Source: Nectonema munidae (lineage: Eukaryota; Nematomorpha; Nectonematoida; Nectonematidae). Taken from it: DNA of 64,000 nucleotides. Shown here piece after piece: positions 23,721 through 35,565 of the stretch. Positions within the stretch are counted from its first letter, which is position 1. The number at the start of each line of letters is the position of its first letter. The position numbers were made by a program, and so were the translations under genes. Location: NCBI GenBank assembly GCA_030549495.1, contig JAUIRK010000944.1:1-64000 (forward strand). The letters are read 5' to 3'. Below the pieces are notes generated by a model. It saw only the letters and a list, made by a program, of their open reading frames with translations, ran no database searches and was not told the DNA's origin.

Positions 23721-23753
23721 GGGGGGGGGGGGGAGTAAAGTGCCCCCCCCCCC
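23721..23753. repeat. G13/C11 foldback
   Basis: Thirteen Gs, the nine bases AGTAAAGTG, then eleven Cs: an exceptionally stable potential hairpin. Confidence 0.8.
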
Positions 23754-23809
23754 TATTTTTCTCAGATATTAATAAGTTTTTATAAATATTTTTAATGTTA
23801 CATATATAT

Positions 23810-24670
23810 TTCAACTATGCTGAATTCAGCTCATCTCAAAAAGGAACTTTTTATCTAAATAAGTATATAAAGTTTTTTACCAATGTATACCCATTTTCAA
23901 ATATGCTGAATTCAGTGGTGATATTCATTTTTTATGAAAATCAATCAAACCTGTCACAAAATTGATCTAAATGTGACATCTCATCTCAAAAAGAAACTTT
24001 TTATCTAAATAATTATATAAAGTTTTTTACACATGTATACCCATTTTCAAATATGCTGAATTCAGTGGTGATATTCATTTTTTATGAAAATTGATCTAAA
24101 TGTGACAGTTCATCTCAAAAAGAAGCTTTTTATCTAAATAATTATATAATGTTTTTTACACATGTAATACCCATTTTCAAATATGCTGAATTCAGTGGTG
24201 ATATTCATTTTTTATGAAAATTGATCTAAATGTGACAGTTCATCTCAAAAAGAAGCTTTTTATCTAAATAATTATATAATGTTTTTTACACATATATACA
24301 CATTTTCAAGCATGATGTATTTAGTGGTAATATTCATTTTTTATCAAAATCATTCAAACCTGTCAAAAAAGTGATTTACATATGACAGCTCATCTCAAAA
24401 AAGAAACTTTAATCCAAATAACTATATAATGTTTTTTACACATTACACCCATTTTCAAGCATGCTGAATTCAGTGGTGATATTCATTTTTTTTATAAAAA
24501 CAATTAAAGTTATCAAAGCATTGATTTATATATGTCAGTTCCTTTTTTTTTAATAAAAAATTAGTCAAACCTGACAAAATAATTTAAATATGACAGCCCA
24601 TGTCAAAATTAAAATTTTTATTCTTATAAAATTTTTTTTATACATTTCAAGTATGTAGAATTTAATGGTG
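23810..24670 (+). repeat. Minisatellite, 130-150 bp units
   Basis: ATGCTGAATTCAGTGGTGAT or a variant recurs at about 23901, 24051, 24181, 24311, 24459 and (degraded) 24644. Each is followed by ATTCATTTTTTATGAAAA and CATCTCAAAAAGAAACTTTT. About six units; the 24051 and 24181 units are nearly identical. Confidence 0.85.
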
Positions 24671-24725
24671 ATGTCATTTTTTATGAAATCAATAAAACCT
24701 GTCAAAAAATCGAATAAACCTGTAA

Positions 24726-26100
24726 ATCAATGTCAAATATATAAACAAAAATAACTTCTACTCGCAATATTTCTCTGGTAATTATTTTCTTAATTTATTT
24801 AATAAACCAACTTTAGGTGTTTAATTCACTCAAAATATTTCATTCTACAGTAACTTATGCATCTCGATAGGACCTCCATCTTTTTGGCTACAAATTCGTT
24901 ATCAGCTTGTAGTCTCTACGTCATATTATAATTTACAGTATGTAATTTTTCTATTCATTCCATGATGATCCTTTCTTGGTAGCTCTTTTTTCATTAGAAA
25001 TTTATGTTCTTCAATGTGTGTTCGAAAATTTTTTTATAATGATAAAATTACTTTTTTCCTCTCTCAAAGCATTTTGATTAAAGAATCTTCTGGATGATCT
25101 TAGACTTTTTTATCAGTATCGTGTATTTTATTATCAGGCCTGAATATTTGTCAACCAATCTAATTTCAAAGGTTTTTTTCTGATGAATCATTCGTGATGT
25201 TCATTGTTCAATTACAAAAAGTTGTCAATGTTCTTCATCTAAAAAATTATCTCTTTGACACAAAAGGAAAAAGATGGACAAATTCAATTTAAATTAAAAA
25301 TATCTTGATAGTGACTAAATTCTCACATATTGGCATCTGTGCCATTTTTGATAAATCTGACTTATTCTAAATTTTCAGATTTCCTACCCATCTTAGCTAA
25401 ATGTTAACTGTAATTCTAGATGATAAGCTATAGATTTAAATATTTTTCATTTGTAAAAGAGAAACTTCTTTTTCACAGACAAATTCTTTTTTGAAGCATC
25501 TAATATTATATAATTAAACCACTTCCTAGTTCATTAGAACATGGTAGATCTTCCATTTAGTCAAGATACATATTTTTTTAATTATTTGTTTTGATCACAT
25601 GTTCTCTTTTCAATTAGTTTTCAACTTGGTTCCTTCTCTCATACAAATTTTTAAATAATTTTATAATACGTTTTATTTTTTTTAATAAATATTTCATACT
25701 CAAGATGATTGTAGAAAGTATTATCAGCCAAAATATACAAAAAAAAAAAGTATATTTTTACTATATATCTAATATGCAGCCATTTTTTGAATTTTTTTAC
25801 AGAACTGATTTTCAAGCATACATTACTAATTCAATTGCCACTTCGAGATATTTTTAACCGTATTGTCCAAAATTTTTCGCTTAATAGCTTCACTTCTATA
25901 AAATTTTATTGAGTTTGACTGAATTAAGTTCAGTCATTAGATTTTGTGAAGTTTTTTAAACTTTTCATTGAAACTTTTTTAACTTTCAATGATAAGAGCA
26001 AGTTTTAGCTTAGCTATTTTATTTAGTTCTAACTTCGGTGGATTTTGATAGTTTTCTGAATTCTCTTGAAAAAGTTAGTTAAATTTTTTCCATATTAAAT
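24726..26100. other. AT-rich stretch, nothing recognised
   Basis: Frames are short and T/A-rich on both strands. No repeat structure or coding motif was found. Confidence 0.4.
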
Positions 26101-26139
26101 AATTTCCAGTATATTTTGTTTAATTTGATGAAAATTCTT

Positions 26140-26460
26140 GAATTTTATCAGATTCTAGTAAATTTCTTTTAGATTTTGGGGAATTTTGGTGGATTTTGGT
26201 GAATTTCAGTATATTTTGGTAGATTTCGGTAAAAAATCACACTCATTTTCAGCATATATAGTGTTGTTGCATGAAAAATCATTGAGTTTTATCAGATTTT
26301 GGTAAATTTCTTTTAGATTTCTCTCGATTTCGGTGGAAAGTCAAAATCATTTTCAGCATATATAGTGTAGTTGCATGTAAAATCATTGAGTTTCATCAGA
26401 TTTTGCTAAATTTCTTCTAGATTTCGGTGGATTTCGGTAAAAAGTCACACCCAAGAATTA
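26140..26460 (+). repeat. Tandem repeat, about 115-125 bp units
   Basis: Two full and one partial unit of ATTTTCAGCATATATAGTGT, GAGTTT(C/T)ATCAGATTTTG, and AGATTTCGGTGGATTTCGGT. Short GATTT(C/T)GGT submotifs repeat within each unit. Confidence 0.7.
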
Positions 26461-26884
26461 ATAATGTCTCACACTTGATTGATGTATCCATGGGTGGACT
26501 GAATGCCTACGGACATAATGCCTAACGGACAAAATGCTTATTCATTAAATGCTCAACAAAAAATTGCTGAATAACTAAAATCTAATGGACAAAATTTACT
26601 GAAAGAGAAAATTTTTAAATCGACAAAATGGCAAAGAGAAAAATACCTTCTAAACAGCCTTTCTATACTAATAAAAATTTCTATAATAATAATAATAAAA
26701 TGTCATTATTATAAAAAATTTATTAAAACAAAATAAAAGAAGAAAAATATTTACTTATTAAAAATTGTTTTTATAAGAGTAGATAAAGACTTTTAGATTT
26801 TTTAAAATGACAGTAGACGGAATATTAAATGCACATGCACGAAAAAGATATTTATTGAATTATAAATCATGCGCTATTGATCAA

Positions 26885-27147
26885 GTCAAACCTGTACTTT
26901 TATCACAAGTTGCACGAACTCTCTTTTTATTTTCCTTTATTTTAGCGTCCTTTTCATTAATTCTTGTAATATACTCTCGCAAAGACGGCTGTTTACGGGT
27001 CACTTCTGAATTAACTTTTTCTAGCTTAAATTTATTTGCCAGTTTTTCAATAGTGAGGCGAGTTACACCACCTCTTTTATTGAAAATTGGATGCCATCCT
27101 TCCAGAGGATTATTGTTCCCAATGTAACAAAAATTTGTTTCATTCAA
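26885..27147 (-). pseudogene. MULE/FLYWCH-type transposase C-terminal remnant
   Basis: Minus-strand reading NNNPLEGWHPIFNKRGG matches the NNxxEGWH/FH block shared by Mutator-like and FLYWCH-linked transposases, followed by a Lys/Glu-rich helical part (KFKLEKVNSEVTRKQPSLRE). No core, zinc finger or terminal repeats were seen close by. It is not the same family copy as the MULE at 36759-47730, whose block reads RTNNHVEGFHN. Confidence 0.55.
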
Positions 27148-27429
27148 TTTTTTTGTCTTTTATATAATTCAATGATGGTAAGTTCATTGCAATTAATTAT
27201 TTTATTTCATCTTCAATATTTTTTACATGATTCTGTGCTCTAGCGACCCGATTTTACTTGGTTAGTAATCAAGCTATCACTAGACAATAAGTTTGTTTCC
27301 CAAATTGGGAGTGTTCGCGTTAGGACTGTATCTTTCACTCAGTTGTATTTATATATTGTCACATAAATTCTTCTAAAATAATATATATAACAAGGTATAG
27401 CTATTCTTTTGTAACAAGGGCCGATAGGT

Positions 27430-29102
27430 GTTTAGTGGGATGGAAAGTTCAGTTAGACTTGAACTCAGCATTCCGGGCGGGCCACGATATTCGAAAGGAT
27501 GGGTGCGAACGCCACAAAACAACAACAACTTGCAAGTCACTTTTGGAAGGCTGGTTAAGAGGAATGAGAAAGTGTATGCAGTTTGGTGTTCTAAGAGTAT
27601 GGAGGGAACCTACCAATCATTTCAACGATTGCTATTTTTGTATGGTTGATATTAATTTGTATAAAAAGCACACAGACAAGAAAAAACTTTTTATCCGAAC
27701 ATTCCTTCTTCTTTAGCTCCTGTTTTACATAGTATAGAGCTACAAATACCAATAGTGAAGAGTGGAAAAGACCTTCTTTTTGAGAAGGTAGGTGATAAAT
27801 TCTTCCAATTTGCTCCCAGTAAGAGGAGACACCCCAACCACGTGCAGGCTGGAAGATTTAGGAGTTTTTTTTAGAAAATCTTCATAATTTAAAAGAGTCT
27901 TGGATACCAAGACAAATAAAATTCATTGAAAGTCAACATCACTTTCCTAACCAGGATGAACTCGATGACTTAGGGAAGGATTTGAATTTGACTAAATCAT
28001 CTTCAGAGCTTTTAGCTTATCGACTAAAGGAATGGAATTTGTTATCTCCAGGAGTGAAAATTTCAAAGTATGGGTATTACTATAGTATAGGCATAGACAC
28101 TTTTATTCTATGTCTAATACTCTGTGTTTTTGTTCAAATATTTCATGTTTGTTTGAAGAAATTGGAGTATCTCATCTTTCCAACCAATGGCTTTTATTTA
28201 TTGATTCGTCCTTAAAAAGTTTGAAAGCAGTTTTGCTTCATAACGATAACAAATATCCCTCAATACCTATCGGTTATTCCTCGCAACTTAAAGAAAGTTA
28301 TGAAAATTTGAAAATTTTACTTGAATTGATAAAATATGAAAAGTATAATTGCGATATTTGCGGAGATTTCAAAATAATTGGTTTGCTTTTGGGAATGCAG
28401 GGTGGATATACAAAGTATCCTTGCTTCCTTTGTTTATGGAACAGTAGGGACAAAGAAAAACATTACACAGAAAATGTCTGGCTAAAAAGAACATATTTCA
28501 AAATTGGGTGTCATAACGTCAAATTTACTCCACTGTTACAGAAAGAAAAAGTCCTTTTACCACCGCTCTATATCAAACTTGACCTGGCTAAACAATTCAT
28601 CACGGCTTTGTCTTCTGACAGTCAGGTGATATGTGAGTTGAGACGAATGTTTCCAAAAGTTTCTGAAGCAAAGTTAAACGTCGGTATATTTAATGGTCCT
28701 CAAATTAAAAAATGCTCAATTCGAAAATTTTTGAAAGTCAGATGACGAAAAATAAGAAAAAAGCATGGATGGCATTCAGAAATGTTGTTGAGGGGTTCTT
28801 AGGGAAAAATAAAGCTGAAAACTTCAAGGAATTGATTTCGGAACTGATTAAAAGTTACAAAGAGTTGAATTGTAGAATGTCAATTAAAATGCATTATTTA
28901 CATCCTCATTAGGATTTTTCAAGCCAAATCTTGGAGATGCATCGGAAGAGCACGGAGAGCGGTTTCACCAAGATATTAAAGAGATGGAAAAGCGGTATCA
29001 AGGAAGATGGGATGAAAGTATAATGGGAGATTACGTTTGGAATTTAACTCGGCAAAGTTCAGATGAAAACAAGCGAAAGAGACGGACTAATACACGATTT
29101 TG
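27430..29102 (+). pseudogene. Uncharacterised multi-copy metazoan protein (transposon-like), broken
   Basis: I recognise the conserved blocks of a protein present in many copies in arthropod and cnidarian genomes and usually annotated only as uncharacterised. In order: WREPTNHFNDCYFCMVDI, LQIPIVKSGKD, SSSELLAYRLKEWNLLSPG, WLLFIDSSLKSLKAVLLHN, ICGDFKIIGLLLGMQGGYTK with CFLC, LPPLYIKLDLAKQFI, FNGPQIKK, VVEGFLGKNKAENFKEL, and finally EEHGERFHQDIKEMEKRYQG with WNLTR near the end at 29102. The acidic/Cys/His blocks suggest an RNase H-like nuclease or transposase, but that is inference. About four frame changes break it. No terminal repeats were found around it. Confidence 0.6.
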
Positions 29103-29589
29103 ATTTTTTTTTTGTATTTTTCTAAAAAATAAACATTTGAAAAAATAAAAAATTCAAATATAAACTTTAAATAAACATTTATAAAATCAATTAGTCGCAC
29201 ATGTATATACAAATATATATGTATATGCAATTTATTCAATTTGAAAAAAATATGAAAACTTATAGCAGTGCAAAATAAAGCAGATTTTCAGAATCAGCAT
29301 GACTTAAATGCTAGAAACACATAAAAAAAACTTTTTAAACAAATTTTTTTTATTTTTTTGTTACACGGTGTAATAATCTAATTAAATTTTGTTATAAATA
29401 TTCCATATTTTAATATCGAATGTTGGGGATATTCGACGACCTTGGTGAACGATACCGAGCAAGGTTGTTTCAAAATATTCCAAAAATTCATTTCAACTTA
29501 ATTTTCATTTTTTCCTTAAAAGTTATTATAAAAGGCAAAATCATTGAAAAATGCCAAAAGTTAGATTTTTGTAGCTTGCACTAATTTAG
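29103..29589. other. AT-rich stretch, nothing recognised
   Basis: TATATA-rich sequence near 29200-29235, and a somewhat more complex block at 29420-29465 (ATATTCGACGACCTTGGTGA). No coding or repeat assignment. Confidence 0.35.
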
Positions 29590-30500
29590 CTATGAAACTA
29601 TTTTTGAATGATGCTGAGAAAAATGATTATTGAATTCATTTGCGATAGTATTGTCATTGGTAGATATTGATACTCGTTGAATGCATATCATGTTATCTTT
29701 TTCACCATATAAGATCTTGTTAATCGTGGACCAGGAGTTTGAATAATACCTTTCTTTGAGAAATCGAGTTTTATATTTAATGTTGTTTCTGATAGATAGA
29801 TAGATATGCAACGATTTTTCAAATATATACATTCTATCCATTAATTTGATCATGTCCAATATTTCTGAAGTAATCCAAAGCTTAAACTTGTTTTTGTATT
29901 TATTTCTACTAGATATGTGTTGTTGTTGACCTAAGATCGGTAACTGTGAGAATCAAACGTGTGAAAAAAAATTGCCATCAAAACCATAATCGTCAGAGTG
30001 AATATACCAGTTTGTTTGTGCCGCTAATGAAGCGAATTCCAATATCAAATTTTTCATAGGTGTGTTCAGATCGCCTGCTCATTGGTGAGTCTCTTTCAGA
30101 TTTCTTATCGAAAAAATTGAATGATAGCAAAATAGGCAAGTGCTCTGAGAAATGTGTCATGCAGTTAAGGCCTTTGTATAATACAATATCGTTACTAAAG
30201 AAAAAATGATCAATGAGTGTATCCTTAGCTAGTCGGGTTGGCAAAGTAATGGCCGGCACAAAGAATTAGAAATGATAGTATTATAAAATTTTTGAATAGC
30301 CGAATTGCTCAGCTTAAAGAAATCAAAATTGATATCACCACAGTAAACATTGGTGACACTCATATTTCTATTAAAAAGAAACTACCAAAAAAATTTTGGA
30401 AAAAATCTACATATTTGGTATTATACGAGGGAAGTCTTTACATGTTATGTATAATTAGATCTTATAATTTGGAAATTCTAAAAGAATTGATTGATTTTTC
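29590..30500 (-). pseudogene. LINE endonuclease and linker fragment (minus strand)
   Basis: Minus-strand reading has AITLPTRLAKDTLIDHFFFS (30259 downward), the same endonuclease C-terminus as 22863-22925 with a few substitutions. It then continues into the linker before the RT with SWSTINKILYG and ANEFNNHFS, blocks that precede the RT in LINE ORF2. The closest relative is 22564-23050 in inverted orientation. It is probably the continuation of the right-arm LINE cut at 56425, displaced by all the insertions between 30.5 and 56.4 kb. Confidence 0.65.
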
Positions 30501-31206
30501 AAAAGAAAATATCACTGTGGCAAGTGTTTGGCTGAAAAAGATCTCAACTGTTTTCAAATTTAAATGAATATATTGGAGAGAAACAGGTCAACTGGAAAGT
30601 CGTATCCATTGTTCAACAACACATACAACAACTGATAAGTTATTTTGCTTATTTGTTATTTTCCAAACGAAGAAGATCCCAGGCGTGGCAATATGTGGAT
30701 AATAGATCCATTTGAGGCAAGCATTGAAGACACCAATTTGAGCATGAACAAAAAAGAATGCCTCATTGAGCTATCATGCGACGACAGTCTCAAAACTAAA
30801 TTTCGTTCGTCCTTATCAAGACCTCATTTTTGGATCTCGATAAAAAGTGAATATCCATCACTCAGTGAGAAGGCAATGAAGAATAGGTATCGATCTCGGC
30901 TTGAAATAAAATCAGCTCTGCGATTTGCAGTAACGTCATTGGAGCCAAATATCTGCAACCTCATATCAAAGAAGCAGAAACAAATATCACACTAAAATTT
31001 GGAATGTATTATTAAACTTTGAATTTTTAATATCTTTTATAATAATTAAATTATATCTCTGTTATAATTATTAACAAAATAAAAGTTCACTTATTATTAT
31101 TATTATTATAAAATTGTATTAACTGTTTTTAAGTTATAAAAAGTGGTCCGCCAAATTTAAATTGTACAACTAGTGTTCCATGAATTTGAAAGGTTGGCGA
31201 CCGCTG
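30500..31206 (+). pseudogene. ZBED-type hAT transposase C-terminal fragment with right terminus
   Basis: Plus-strand frame from 30645 reads CYFPNEEDPRRGNMWIIDPF, ELSCDDSLKTKF, FWISIKSEYPSLSEKA and ends RLEIKSALRFAVTSLEP...ISKKQKQISH. This is the canonical C-terminus of ZBED5/Charlie-like hAT transposases. In related proteins the segment after LSEKA carries the catalytic Glu (CExxFS type), which is missing here; the reading jumps straight to KNRYRSRL, so an internal deletion is likely. The element's end is probably CAGCGGTCGCCAACC read from 31206 on the minus strand. The left terminus was not found. Confidence 0.65.
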
Positions 31207-31563
31207 GTTTAGTTACCACTTTTCTGATTTTTTTAACTAGACGATACAGGATTACTTTTGATAAAAAAAATAAATATGTCAAAAAGTTTTTTTTTATAAG
31301 CTTTTATTCAGAGGGATTTTTTTACTAAAAAAAGGCAAACTTTTTTCAATTTTTTTTACCTCAAATGACTTTATATTTGTTTTTATGTACAATCTGGGTA
31401 AAAAATAAACAAAAACAAATTTATATGATAATTAAAAAAAAAGATTACAAAAAAATTAACGCCATCTGCTCTAAAATTTTTCATATGATACAGACATCAA
31501 AAATATACAAAACAAGACTTTCCAAACATGATAAAAGAATAAAACATATTTGTAGATGAGCTG

Positions 31564-33732
31564 TTAGCAGTTAGGACAAAGCATTTTTGTATGATTTTTA
31601 CATATATATTTATGGCATGCATCACATTTTCTGGTTCCCTTTTTTTGGTTTACATGGTGATATATAACAATTTCCCCTAGATGTAGAAGAAACCTCTCGT
31701 CTTTCTGTAATATTTTCAAAACCATAAAATGACAAAATACTCAAATTTTTACAGGGGGGGGGGGTCAATGAACTTTGTGATCTTAATTTCATAGGTGTTT
31801 CAGACACAAATCTCTTAATAAATATTTTCTTCCTCCGGCTCTGGTTGATGGGTATATGTTTGGAGAATTATACTCAGATATTATGCAACTATTATGGCAT
31901 ACAATATCTTAATAGTTGGTAAAAACGGCATAAGTCCATTTTCTATTACGTTTATAGAATGTATAAGCCCTTAACATTTTATTTGGCATATCGACACCAC
32001 CCTTAAAACTATTATAGGTTAAAATTGTTTCAGGAATATTGTCTGCCCCCTCTGTTTGAATACATCCCAAATGCTGACTGGATAGTATGTAAACTATCTT
32101 GAAATTTTTGATAGCATGTTTACGGTGTATGTAGGCAGTTAGAGATGCATGTGTAGTATACAAAAGTCTACTTTCACATGCAGATAATCTCAATTCTTTG
32201 AGATGTTGTGGTCTTAATATGAGGGGCATAAATCTCCTATTTGCTCTTACTGTACCTATAACAGTGTAATCCTGACTTGTTCCCCATACACATAAATTAT
32301 GTGATGTAAAGAATCGGTCAATTACAATTCCACAGCCTTTAGAAATATTAGCATCACTGACTAGGCGCTTTACTATATTTTCGGCGCTAAAATAAGCTCT
32401 ATTTTCTAAACCTGAAACATATATTTCTGGTTTAAGTATATAGAAACTTCTAGCGTCATTGCAATGATATACTTTAATACCATACCTACCGGGCTTAGAT
32501 GGATCATATATTTTTGCTGGGGAGGCTCCTCTGAATTTTACCAACTGCTCATCTACAGTTACATAGTCTGTTGGTGTAAAATATAAAGAAAATATATTAT
32601 AAAAACGATTGTGGACATATGTAATAGGAGAAATTTTGTCTTCACTATTTCTTTCACTTCTAACATCAAATCTAATAAATGTGTGAATGAGATAAAACAT
32701 ATCTCTGGAAATAGCTGCTTTCATGAAAGATTCTCCGTGGTCTTCAGAAAAAAAACTGAGCTGGATAGATTGACTTCTTGATTGCCCGATACAAAGTATG
32801 CAGCTGAAGTAGGCCAAAATATCATGAATTAGAAATTTCATATAGGATTGACAAAGACCCTTTCTAGAAAAAGTTTTTTATAATACTTATATCTATTCTA
32901 ATGAAACAAAAATACCAGAGCTTCGAAGCGGGAGCCAGATTAGAAGTCCAGAGCAGCTAAAGCAAAGTCAGAATTATAAACAAAATAGTGCGACAAGTGT
33001 CTAGCTTAAGTCTCAAATACCTTTTTAGCTTTTATAAAATATACAGTTCGATCCAAGCGAACAAGATGTTATTTGTCAATAAAAATTCATAAAAAACAAT
33101 AAAATAAAAACCTTATGAAAAAAACTAAAAGCTATGATAAAATAGATAACAAACATATAAGTATATAGTATAAAGTTTAACATTTATATAGATAAAAAAA
33201 TACTAAAATTATAATTAATTCAAAAATACATAGATGAAGAAAAAAATGTTAAAAACCTTTTTTAACTTGTTTAGCAAAAATGAGGGATATCGGAGCTGGG
33301 GTCAAAAAATATGTTTTTTTTTCAGAAATGGAAGCAGAAAATTATAAGGCGGCCCCGAAGCCCTGCGAAATACCAGAGATAGTATCACTAAAAATATCAA
33401 ACTTACGCAAAGTTTTCATCCATTGGCAAATTTGTGCATTTGTAAATATAGTGAATAAGACTTTGAGTCATAAAAAGCTGAAAAATTGAAAGAGAATCAT
33501 ATAAAACTTCAGCACCGTTTTTCGGACCAGGAGGAAGAGACTAAATATTTCGTATATTTCTAGACAGTGTTCTTCCAAAAGAAGCTGGAGTTGGCTCCCA
33601 AGAATACACAGTTTCATCAGGAGCAGTGAAAGAATCATAATTTTCATACGAAATCGAAGATTCTGAAGAATTTCCAGTTATGGATTCAGAAGAAAAAGAA
33701 AAACGATCTTCTAAGTCTGAAGGTTCACTCAT
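31564..33732 (-). pseudogene. piggyBac A transposase
   Basis: Same gene as in piggyBac B. The first exon is 33732-33541 (MSEPSDLEDRFSFSSESITG), ending early at a stop after SRNIRNI where B reads on. The main part is 32841-31909 with VTVDEQLVKFRG, CGIVIDRFFTSHN and GGVDMPNKM, so the three catalytic Asp are kept. The Cys-rich C-terminus (31620-31564, CDACHKYICKNHTKMLCPNC) is read only after frame changes between 31909 and 31620, including a G-run near 31747. It would cut at TTAA sites if intact. It is clearly dead. Confidence 0.8.
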
Positions 33733-33907
33733 TATTAGAAATACGGGAAGAAAAACTCAAGAAATCCAATAAAATAAAAAAGAATGGAAACACTTGTGAT
33801 ATTACGAAGAATTTTTATACAAATAGCAACAGCTGTAAACGTGCGATAAAAGTACAGATGCTTATGTGGTAAATCGATTTACTTCTCTACGGTTCAATGT
33901 AAATAAG

Positions 33908-35188
33908 GGTTCTTGGAAAGTCTCTGAAGTCGAAAAATCTCTGAAGTCGGAAAATCACTGAAGTAAATTCCATGGAAAATCTATGAAGTAATAATTTTTC
34001 ACGCTTTGTGCATAAGGCGCTCCTCCCTCTCCCTAGCTGGCCTATCTTCCTCTGTGTTACATTTTCTCTTTCACTTTTCTTACTCACCAAAGTGTGACAT
34101 CTACGCCAATATCACTTGCGCTGGGAAACAATTTATAAAGAGATGAGGAAATTCAATATTTTATTTGATTTAACTGAGCCACACACACATGGTCCATCAT
34201 TACTATATAGTAATACTAACTCCGAAATTTTATTAGCACATAAGTCAGTACTATTATTTTCACATGTGTGGATTTTCCCACAATCATTCTCGCCCTCACT
34301 TATTGCATTTAGTGCTGTAATAAGAATATTCTCTTTACTATAATTTATCTTTTAAGTTCAATTTTGAAAACATATTTTAAGTTATCTACAGCTTCAAATT
34401 TCAAGAAAGAAATTTTTTCTCTAAAATTTTAAAATCACATGAAAATATTAATATTTACAGACACAACCAAAATCTATAAATTCATGTTCTAAAATTTAGT
34501 TTTTTATTACTTTGTGTTAGAAGGATTTGGAAAGAGGTTTTTAAAAATTAATAAACTACATTTTTAGAAAAATATCTCTAAAAATATTTTGCTAATAAAA
34601 AAGCTAGAAGAATCTTTTTCTAAAGGAGTATATGAAATTGCCTAGTTTGCCCCTCTTAATGTTAAAAGTAAAGCAATAAAAGTATCCATAGTGGCTTAAA
34701 ATTTTTTTAATGTCTTTTTTCCTGTTTTTTTATATTAAATATAAACACCGATAAATTTTACTATGTAGATTCGGGGTCCCTCGTTCAGAATTATAATTGG
34801 GCCCCGCAATTCCTAGCACCGTCTCTGAGAGTGATGACCATTTTTTAATTGCTCCCGAGTAAGCGGACATTTCTGTTTTTTTGTGGACTGCTTACCTTAA
34901 TGTTTTAACTGTTTTGTATTAATCTTTCGATTGCGTATCTTTTCTATTAATAATAAAAATGATTTTTTAATGTTTTTCAAATAATTAATTTATGTTACTT
35001 AAACCAGGAGAATCAAGATGTACTTACATTGAGTAAATGGCCCAGATACTCAGATATTTTTAAAAATTGTACTCGCCGTTGAAAAAGTTTGCACACCCCT
35101 GGTTAAAGTCTATTTTTTCTTCATAAGAACGGTTACACTTTAGTGAGTGAAGATTCACTTTGAGGATATTATGAAGCTTTCCGTCTAC
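33908..35188. mobile_element. Non-autonomous MULE-like insertion in piggyBac A (9-bp duplication)
   Basis: GTAAATAAG occurs at 33899-33907 and 35189-35197. Comparison with piggyBac B (37350 region, reverse strand) shows the two flanks join at exactly one copy of this 9-mer. Nine-base duplications are typical of Mutator-like elements. The ends (GGTTCTTGGAAAG and, on the other strand, GTAGACGGAAAG) are weakly inverted. The stretch 34020-34090 (GCCTATCTTCCTCTGTGTTA) resembles 36870-36915 in the MULE below, supporting a MULE relation. There is no coding. An hAT-like end, GCACACCCCTG, lies near 35092. Confidence 0.7.
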
Positions 35189-35565
35189 GTAAATAAGGCC
35201 TATATAAAATAGATCACACGTGTGATGTAAATTATATACACATCATAAAATATCACATTCGTAATAGTGGATGCATCCAGTGGCGGTTCTAGACTTTCAT
35301 AAATGGGGGGAGGGGGTGGGGGGGCAAATAGGGGCGTAGTTTATAAGTTAAAAATTTCATAATAAGTTTTTTTCTATCTATAGGGGCGTAGTTTATAAGT
35401 TAAAAATTTCATAATAAGTTTTTTTCTATCTAACACATTTTTTTATTTTTTGAAAACTTTCTGGATATTTTTCAATTTAAAAACCTTTAAATCCTACATA
35501 TTTATAATTTCAATAATTGTAGCAGTACAAAAACAAAAACAAATTTATAAAAAATTTAAAAATAT

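Larger units (their letters stand above)
23682..24725 (+). mobile_element. Second piggyBac-like element end with G/C foldback and minisatellite
   Basis: TTAA at 23678-23681 is followed by CCCTATTAGTGCTGGGC, close in form to the end of the MITE at 19904 (CCCTATCAGTGACG). Inside it are a G-run/C-run foldback (23721-23753) and a minisatellite. The stretch AAACCTGTCAAAAAATCGAA near 24690 resembles, on the opposite strand, the right interior of the 19904-22559 MITE. The other terminus was not found, so the right limit is arbitrary. Confidence 0.5.
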
